Positions 6,722-10,959 of a DNA stretch of 10,959 bases are shown here, piece by piece (position 1 is the stretch's first letter; each line of letters begins with the position of its first letter). Position numbers and translations under genes: made by a program. The stretch spans positions 1 through 10,959 of the forward strand of contig JAUWMD010000065.1 of assembly GCA_030613345.1 (NCBI GenBank), given 5' to 3'. The notes under the pieces are model-generated. The model did not search any database, was not told the DNA's origin, and was given only the letters and a program-made list of their open reading frames with translations. The DNA comes from Candidatus Krumholzibacteriota bacterium (lineage in GTDB: Bacteria; Krumholzibacteriota; Krumholzibacteriia; Krumholzibacteriales; Krumholzibacteriaceae).

Positions 6722-7705
6722 TCAGACGATGACAACGTTGCCGCTCTCCAGGGAGATCTCCCTGGTGATCGATGTCGCGGCAAGGCCGCCGATGCGCGCC
6801 GAGCTCTCGCCGAGCATCGATTCTTCGACTTCGACGAGTATGCGGGCGAGGCTGCTGCTGTCGTTGCCCTGCTCCATGATCATCTCTCCGGAGGTCACGA
6901 TTCCGTGACGGAGGAGATAGTTGCCCAGGCCCGCGGCGGCGGTGCCGGTTCCGGGATCCTCCCACATCCCCACGGCGGGGGCGAAGTGTCTCGAATACGT
7001 GACGCAGTCCTCGCTGAAGGTGTCGGTAGAAAATATGTGGTTCGTCTGGATTCCGTGCTTTTTGTTCGAGAGCCCGAGCTTGATCAGGTCGGGATTGAGT
7101 TCAAGGATCGTCTCCTTGCTCCTGATCGGGATCATCAGCTGGTCGAGCCCGGTCGATACGACTTCCATCGGCAGTCCCGTACCGCTTATCTCCGAGGCGT
7201 CGATGCCGAGGATCCCGGCGATCTCCGAGGCCGGAATACTGGAAGGCGAATGGTTCCTGATCGACTGGTGCATCATGATCCTGTGCAGCTCACCGCAGGC
7301 CAGACCGTTTCTCAGGGCGACCCTGTCGCTTCCCGTCTCGGGGGAGTCGGTGCTGTAGAAGAGGAGGTCGACGGCTATGCGGCCGACGTTGGTGCCCATG
7401 TTGACCGTGGTCACCCCGTCGCTGACCTGTATCCGCTCTTCCTCCAGGAGGGCCCAGGTGGCGGCGATAACGACGTGACCGCTGAGGTCGACCTCGTTGC
7501 TCGGTGTGAAGAACCTGATCCTGAAATCCGTGTCGAGTGATTCGGGCAGGGTGACTATCGCCGTCTCGGAGAGGTTCATCTCGCCGGCGATGTTCATCAT
7601 CTCCTCGGGTCGCAGTCCGTCACCGTTCGTGATTACTCCGGCGGGATTTCCGCCGAAGGGACGTGTTGTAAAAGCATCCACCTGCTTGATGACAAGATTC
7701 CTCAT
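6722..7705 (-). CDS. PhzF family isomerase/epimerase-like protein
   Basis: A 327-residue protein with the PhzF/diaminopimelate-epimerase fold. PhzF itself isomerises a phenazine precursor, but most family members have no known substrate. Recognisable parts are VDAFTTRPFGGNPAGV at the N-terminus, NLSETAIV with the catalytic glutamate, RFFTPSNEVDLSGH, and GMWEDPGTGTAAAGLGNYL in the second half. The family's frequent CGHAT is SGHVV here, a variation seen among homologues of the cofactor-free class. I start at 7705 (MRNLVIKQVDAF) because AGGAG at 7713-7717 sits 7 bases before it; the longer ATG at 7735 lacks family similarity and a good site. The 3' end is convergent with the kinase gene, with three bases between stops. 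No phenazine genes are nearby, so a role in phenazine synthesis is not supported. Confidence 0.92.
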   Translation of the reverse strand: MRNLVIKQVDAFTTRPFGGNPAGVITNGDGLRPEEMMNIAGEMNLSETAIVTLPESLDTDFRIRFFTPSNEVDLSGHVVIAATWALLEEERIQVSDGVTTVNMGTNVGRIAVDLLFYSTDSPETGSDRVALRNGLACGELHRIMMHQSIRNHSPSSIPASEIAGILGIDASEISGTGLPMEVVSTGLDQLMIPIRSKETILELNPDLIKLGLSNKKHGIQTNHIFSTDTFSEDCVTYSRHFAPAVGMWEDPGTGTAAAGLGNYLLRHGIVTSGEMIMEQGNDSSSLARILVEVEESMLGESSARIGGLAATSITREISLESGNVVIV

Positions 7706-7852
7706 TGTCACTCTCCTTTGACGCTCCAGTTGCAAAAAGCAATAAAATGGTGCAGTTTCCTCTGCTCTGCTCCATCATTTATCCCTGTTCCCGATCGGTC
7801 CCTATCGCTCCAGAAACGGCATAACACCTTGATATCATGCGAATTACACCGT

Positions 7853-7884
7853 TTATTGCCCGGAATGTACGCAAGAGGCAATAA
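7853..7884. repeat. 8-base inverted repeat upstream of the cheR promoter element
   Basis: TTATTGCC (7853-7860) and GGCAATAA (7877-7884) are perfect inverted copies separated by 16 bases. The repeat centre lies about 75 bases upstream of the transcription start predicted for the sigma54-like element, a distance compatible with an activator site. It could instead serve the divergent phzF-like gene. Confidence 0.45.
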
Positions 7885-7915
7885 TGCCGCCTGTATAGCG
7901 CTGTCCGTCTCCTTG

Positions 7916-7931
7916 TGGTATGGCAATTGCA
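7916..7931 (+). promoter_or_regulatory. Sigma54-like -24/-12 promoter element before cheR
   Basis: TGGTATG-GCAA-TTGCA matches the TGGCACG-N4-TTGCW consensus at 10 of 12 defined positions, including the essential GG and GC with correct spacing. It points toward cheR. The start would be near 7942, leaving a leader of about 155 bases. Sigma54 often drives motility and chemotaxis genes, which fits. No sigma54 activator gene is in the window. Confidence 0.45.
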
Positions 7932-7952
7932 GTTCCGGTTCCCGGCAACAGT

Positions 7953-7968
7953 CCCCGATTTTTCGGGG
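7953..7968 (+). other. Short hairpin in the cheR leader
   Basis: CCCCGA (7953-7958) pairs with TCGGGG (7963-7968) around a TTTT loop, a stable 6-pair stem. No T-run follows on either strand, so it is not a standard terminator. It would sit about 11 bases into the transcript from the sigma54-like element. Confidence 0.4.
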
Positions 7969-8096
7969 CGGTACGGCACATAACAGCAAATGCAGCATGG
8001 CGACACGAGTCTGCGGGACTTCGCGTTCCGGTGATGAGAGCCGCCCGATGATTTTCATCTTGATCCGGTGGCCGTTGTCGCCGGTCCGGGAGGCAG

Positions 8097-8945
8097 ATGG
8101 CCCACCACACGGATGTGTTCGATCTGAGCGAACTCGCAGGGATCGTCAAAAACAGGTACGGGGTCGACCTGTCACATTACAGGTCGACATGTCTTTACAG
8201 GCGAGTCCTGCACAGAATGGCTATGGCGAGCTGCGAAGATATCGAGGAGTACATCGGGCGCCTGACGACCGATTCCGACGAGATGGAAAAGCTGATGGAC
8301 ATAGTCACGATACATGTGACCGAGTTCTTCAGGGACCGCGACGTCTTCGGATTGCTCGAGAGGGGATATGTCCCTGCGCTCGTCGCCGAGAAGGAGACCT
8401 CGGGCCACGGAATCGTCCGGTCCTGGAGCGCGGGGTGCGCCACCGGGGAGGAAGCTTACAGCATGGCCATGATGATCGACCGCGCCGTAAGCAGGGTCTC
8501 TCCGAACATGCATATCGAGGTATACGGGACCGACGTATCCGAGGACTCGTGCAGGACTGCGAGGAAGGGCGTCTACAGCAACGAGAAGATAAAGGGCCTC
8601 CCCGCCGATTTAAGGGACGGGTATTTCGAGAAGGAAGGACGGTCGTGGAAGGTCACATCGAGGTTGAGGTCTCTCGTGAGATTCAGGCCTCACGACCTGT
8701 TCACCATGTCGCCGTACTCCCATCTCGACCTGATCATGTGCAGGAACGTGCTGATACATTTCGAGCACGAGGTCAGGGACGAGATCATCATGAATTTCTT
8801 CGGATCGCTCCAGGACAGGGGGCTGCTTGTTCTCGGCAAGAGCGAGGCCCTGTCGGGACCGCTCGAGGATCTCTTCGAGCTTTTGGAGCCAAGATGCAAG
8901 ATTTACAGGAAAAAATTGAAGGAAGACCATACGAGGGAGGATTGA
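8097..8945 (+). CDS. cheR: Chemotaxis protein methyltransferase CheR
   Basis: A 282-residue enzyme that transfers methyl groups from S-adenosylmethionine to receptor glutamates, setting adaptation. The N-terminal CheR domain covers about 8-60 (GVDLSHYRSTCLYRRVLHRM). The SAM-binding site is SAGCATGEEAYSMAM from 111, with VYGTDVSEDS as the acidic nucleoside-binding turn. The conserved DLIMCRNVLIHF lies at 211-222, and LVLGKSEAL follows, so the domain is complete. The ATG at 8097 has GGGAGG (8088-8093), but only three bases separate them, which is short; translation may be modest, or a nearby non-ATG start may be used. No other start keeps the N-terminal helix. The stop is one base before the receptor ATG, so these two genes are very probably co-transcribed and translationally coupled. 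The nearby receptor is the obvious substrate candidate. Confidence 0.96.
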   Translation: MAHHTDVFDLSELAGIVKNRYGVDLSHYRSTCLYRRVLHRMAMASCEDIEEYIGRLTTDSDEMEKLMDIVTIHVTEFFRDRDVFGLLERGYVPALVAEKETSGHGIVRSWSAGCATGEEAYSMAMMIDRAVSRVSPNMHIEVYGTDVSEDSCRTARKGVYSNEKIKGLPADLRDGYFEKEGRSWKVTSRLRSLVRFRPHDLFTMSPYSHLDLIMCRNVLIHFEHEVRDEIIMNFFGSLQDRGLLVLGKSEALSGPLEDLFELLEPRCKIYRKKLKEDHTRED

Positions 8946-8946
8946 G

Positions 8947-10581
8947 ATGAAAGACATCGGATTAGGCAGGACCCTTTCCGGCAGGGTGTTTTTATCTATG
9001 GCGCTCATCGCGTTTTTCTTGTGCGCCTTTTCGACGATCGTGCTGATAAAGATCTCCGCCGCCGCCGTGGATAACGCTGTCAGGCAGAGGGACAATGACT
9101 GGGCGGCGTTTATGCCCGCCGCCATCGGATCGGTAACGGGCGACGAGAGTCAGCAGGATCTGGCCTCGCTGCTGGAAGAACTGCAGCAGGATTATTCCTT
9201 CGTAAAGAAGATCGAGATCCTCGACGGCAACGGTACCGTACTGATGTCGTCTTCGGAGATCGTCGAGAGTGAAAGCGCTCCCGACGCGGCCTACGCGGGC
9301 AGCTTCACCGCTTCCGTCGAGAACGGTTCGGGCCGTTCTATGAGGGTCACCGTCGCTCCGGTGGAAAGATACGAGGCGGGCGGCCTTCGCTGGAAGATAT
9401 TCGGCATCATCGCCGGCACCCTTCTCGGCATATTCGGGGTCTTCTACTACCTCGTCCATATGGTCGTGAAGAAGCCGGTACAACAGCTCCTCGTGGCGAG
9501 CAGGATACTCGCGAGCAATGCCGGTGACCTGACGACGAAGATCGACATCAAGTCGAACAACGAACTGGGAAGACTCGGAACGACGCTGAACGACATGTTC
9601 TCCAACATAGCGGGGATTATAAATGTTATCAGGTCCACTGCCGACAAGGTCAACTTCTCGGCACAGAGTCTTTCGGCCTCGACAGAGGAGATGAACTCGA
9701 TCACCGAGGAGACATCCCTGACCGTACAGAACATCGCCAAGTCGACCGAACTGCAGGCGCACAAGGTCGACGAGACGATCAAGGAGATAAGGAACATGGA
9801 GCGATCGGTCAAGCAGGTCGCAAACAGCGCCGAGCTTGCCGCTTCGGCCGCTACCAATGCCTCCGAGACGGCCACCAAGGGCGGCGACGCCGCCAAGGAG
9901 GCCGTCGAGAAGATCAACACGATCTACACCGTTACCAACGAGTCGGCAGAAATCATAAAGCATCTCGGCGAGAGGTCGAACCAGATCGGCGAGATCGTCG
10001 ATGTCATCACCGATATCGCCGACCAGACCAACATGCTCGCCCTCAATGCGGCGATAGAGGCTGCCAGGGCCGGCGAGGCCGGCCGCGGATTCGCGGTTGT
10101 CGCCGACGAGGTCAAGAAGCTCGCCGAGGGCAGCGCCAAGGCGGCTGAGGAGATCGCCGTTCTGATCCAGCAGACGCAGGAGGACACTCAGACCGCCGTC
10201 TCCAGCATCGAACTCGGTTCGAAGGAGGTCACCGAGGGCCGCGAGGTCATCACGAGAACCGGAGAATCGCTCGATGAGATCGTAGAGGTGTTGAAGAGCT
10301 CAAGTGATATGGCGAGGCGGATCTCGGCTGCCACCAAGGAGCTCAGCCGCGGTATGAAGAACGTGATCGATTCGGTCGACGGGATATCTGCCAGCGCCGA
10401 AAAGAATGCCTCGTCAACGCAGGAAACAGCTGCGTCGATGGAGCAGATGACCTCGAGCATGGAAGACGTGGCCTCTTCGGCCCAGAAGCTCAGCGACATG
10501 GCGATTCAGCTTCGCGAGCATGGCGGACGCTTCAAGATAAGCGTCATCGACCAGGTCGATGAAGTGGTGAACGCGAACTGA
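8947..10581 (+). CDS. Methyl-accepting chemotaxis protein (two-TM receptor)
   Basis: A 544-residue inner-membrane chemoreceptor. TM1 is about 14-33 and TM2 about 151-174 (starting WKIFGIIAGTLLGIFGVFYY), leaving a periplasmic domain of about 115 residues. That domain includes VKKIEILDGNGTVLMSSS, which resembles a small Cache/PAS-like strand pair, but I cannot name its class or ligand. HAMP covers about 174-226 (LLVASRILASNAGDLTTKI). The cytoplasmic coiled coil has the highly conserved tip DQTNMLALNAAIEAARAGEA from 359, followed by GRGFAVVADEVKKLAEGSAKAAEEI. Glu-rich patches such as ASTEEMNS and SSTQETAASMEQM are likely CheR methylation regions. The C-terminus (EVVNAN) has no NWxxF docking pentapeptide. 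GGGAGG (8935-8940) precedes the ATG, inside cheR. The gene lies between cheR and cheW, so it probably signals through that CheW. Confidence 0.97.
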   Translation: MKDIGLGRTLSGRVFLSMALIAFFLCAFSTIVLIKISAAAVDNAVRQRDNDWAAFMPAAIGSVTGDESQQDLASLLEELQQDYSFVKKIEILDGNGTVLMSSSEIVESESAPDAAYAGSFTASVENGSGRSMRVTVAPVERYEAGGLRWKIFGIIAGTLLGIFGVFYYLVHMVVKKPVQQLLVASRILASNAGDLTTKIDIKSNNELGRLGTTLNDMFSNIAGIINVIRSTADKVNFSAQSLSASTEEMNSITEETSLTVQNIAKSTELQAHKVDETIKEIRNMERSVKQVANSAELAASAATNASETATKGGDAAKEAVEKINTIYTVTNESAEIIKHLGERSNQIGEIVDVITDIADQTNMLALNAAIEAARAGEAGRGFAVVADEVKKLAEGSAKAAEEIAVLIQQTQEDTQTAVSSIELGSKEVTEGREVITRTGESLDEIVEVLKSSSDMARRISAATKELSRGMKNVIDSVDGISASAEKNASSTQETAASMEQMTSSMEDVASSAQKLSDMAIQLREHGGRFKISVIDQVDEVVNAN

Positions 10582-10613
10582 CCGTTCGGCTGCCATAGAA
10601 GGAGCGCAGATCG

Positions 10614-10959
10614 ATGAGCAACGAAAGATACGACAAGAATCTGACGACAAAGACGCAGCTAGTCACTTTCTGTCTCGGCCGGGAGAACTACGGTATCCCC
10701 GTGGGAAAGGTCAAGGAGATCATCAGGCCTATGGAGGCCTGCCCGATACCCGGGATGGCCGGCCCCGTAGAGGGTGTCATCAATCTCAGGGGTGAGATCA
10801 TCCCCGTGTTGAGGATACATCTCGTCCTGGGATCGAGGGAGATAGAAGATGACAACAGTCGAAATCAGCGGGTGATCTTTCTCGAGTCGGGTGAGGGGAG
10901 GTTCGGGATCGTGGTCGACGAGGTCAGGGACGTCATAAAGATCGATGACGAGGAGATAA
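10614..10959 (+). CDS. cheW: Chemotaxis coupling protein CheW, C-terminus missing at window edge
   Basis: The first 115 residues of a CheW protein, which links receptors to the kinase CheA. The sequence shows LVTFCLGRENYGIPVGKVKE, then CPIPGMAGPVEGVINLRGEI and IPVLRIHLVLG, followed by VIFLESGEGRFGIVVDEV; these are the two SH3-like halves in order. CheW is usually about 150-170 residues, so roughly 40-50 are beyond the edge. A slightly longer N-terminal tail (about 14 residues) precedes the first strand. AAGGAG at 10599-10604 sits 9 bases before the ATG. It follows the receptor gene by 32 bases without a terminator, in one operon with cheR. A CheA-fused CheW domain is possible in principle, but the visible N-terminus indicates a stand-alone protein. 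Confidence 0.95.
   Translation, partial: MSNERYDKNLTTKTQLVTFCLGRENYGIPVGKVKEIIRPMEACPIPGMAGPVEGVINLRGEIIPVLRIHLVLGSREIEDDNSRNQRVIFLESGEGRFGIVVDEVRDVIKIDDEEI

Larger units (their letters stand above)
7706..8096. other. 391-base intergenic region between divergent phzF-like gene and cheR
   Basis: No credible gene lies here. Translations across the region are rich in Cys, Arg and His, show no family motifs and lack good ribosome-binding sites. Its base use looks less G+C-biased and less codon-periodic than the flanking genes. It holds an 8-base inverted repeat (7853-7884), a sigma54-like element (7916-7931), a CCCCGA/TCGGGG hairpin (7953-7968) and the cheR ribosome-binding site (8088-8093). Near the left end, TTGACG (7718-7723) is followed 17 bases later by AATAAA, a weak sigma70-like pair on the plus strand. 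Confidence 0.7.

Noticed and set aside
6722..7705. Phenazine biosynthesis role for the PhzF-like gene
   Set aside because: No other phz genes are present, and most PhzF-family proteins are unrelated to phenazine synthesis.
7953..7968. Hairpin read as an intrinsic terminator
   Set aside because: The T residues form the loop instead of following the stem, on both strands.
7708..8058. 116-codon minus-strand open frame ending just before the phzF-like start
   Set aside because: Its position would suit an operon partner, but it has no ribosome-binding site, its composition is rich in Cys and Arg, and it covers the regulatory elements. Conservation in a relative would be needed to revive it.
7718..8950. 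410-codon plus-strand open frame spanning the intergenic region and cheR
   Set aside because: Over cheR it reads in another frame than the clear methyltransferase. Its product is Arg/Gly-rich and lacks motifs.

Overview
The window is a bacterial chromosomal segment with a fairly high G+C look (many GAG, CTC, GGC and AGG codons, with ATA also frequent), Shine-Dalgarno sites of the AGGAGG type, and dense gene packing. There is a sigma70-type promoter upstream of pepD and another upstream of the tRNA gene. Every complete gene belongs to a known family. A two-transmembrane chemoreceptor plus CheR and CheW suggests a motile or surface-sensing bacterium. The codon style recalls uncultured FCB-type or related candidate phyla, but that is only an impression; no taxonomic marker here settles it. 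I see no mobile element, CRISPR array or phage gene.

Layout. (1) 1-352, minus strand: the 5' part of a YjbQ/UPF0047 gene, cut by the left edge. (2) 383-2018: a divergent pepD transcription unit with a strong predicted promoter, a GC-rich hairpin at the predicted transcript start, the M20 dipeptidase gene, and a classical intrinsic terminator. (3) 2053-4907: a tryptophan cluster, with a promoter, tRNA-Trp(CCA), a short leader containing a perfect 16-base palindrome, trpS, and a tryptophanase-family gene whose start codon overlaps the trpS stop. (4) 5018-6718: a soluble GAF-PAS-HisKA-HATPase sensor kinase with no response regulator in the window. (5) 6722-7705, minus strand: a PhzF-family protein whose 3' end abuts the kinase gene. 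(6) 7706-8096: a 391-base intergenic region with inverted repeats and a sigma54-like -24/-12 element pointing toward the next genes. (7) 8097-10959: a chemotaxis operon of cheR, a methyl-accepting chemotaxis receptor, and cheW cut by the right edge.

How the genes fit together. The tryptophan cluster puts the tRNA, the enzyme that charges it, and an enzyme that breaks tryptophan down in one tandem unit. The TrpRS carries a C-x20-C-x6-C-x2-C motif like the iron-sulfur TrpRS of Thermotoga, and the tRNA has A73 instead of the usual bacterial G73; these are the two most distinctive signals in the window. The chemotaxis genes form a compact receptor/methyltransferase/coupling-protein set. The rest (pepD, yjbQ, phzF) looks like ordinary metabolic housekeeping. 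I found no convincing wholly new system.
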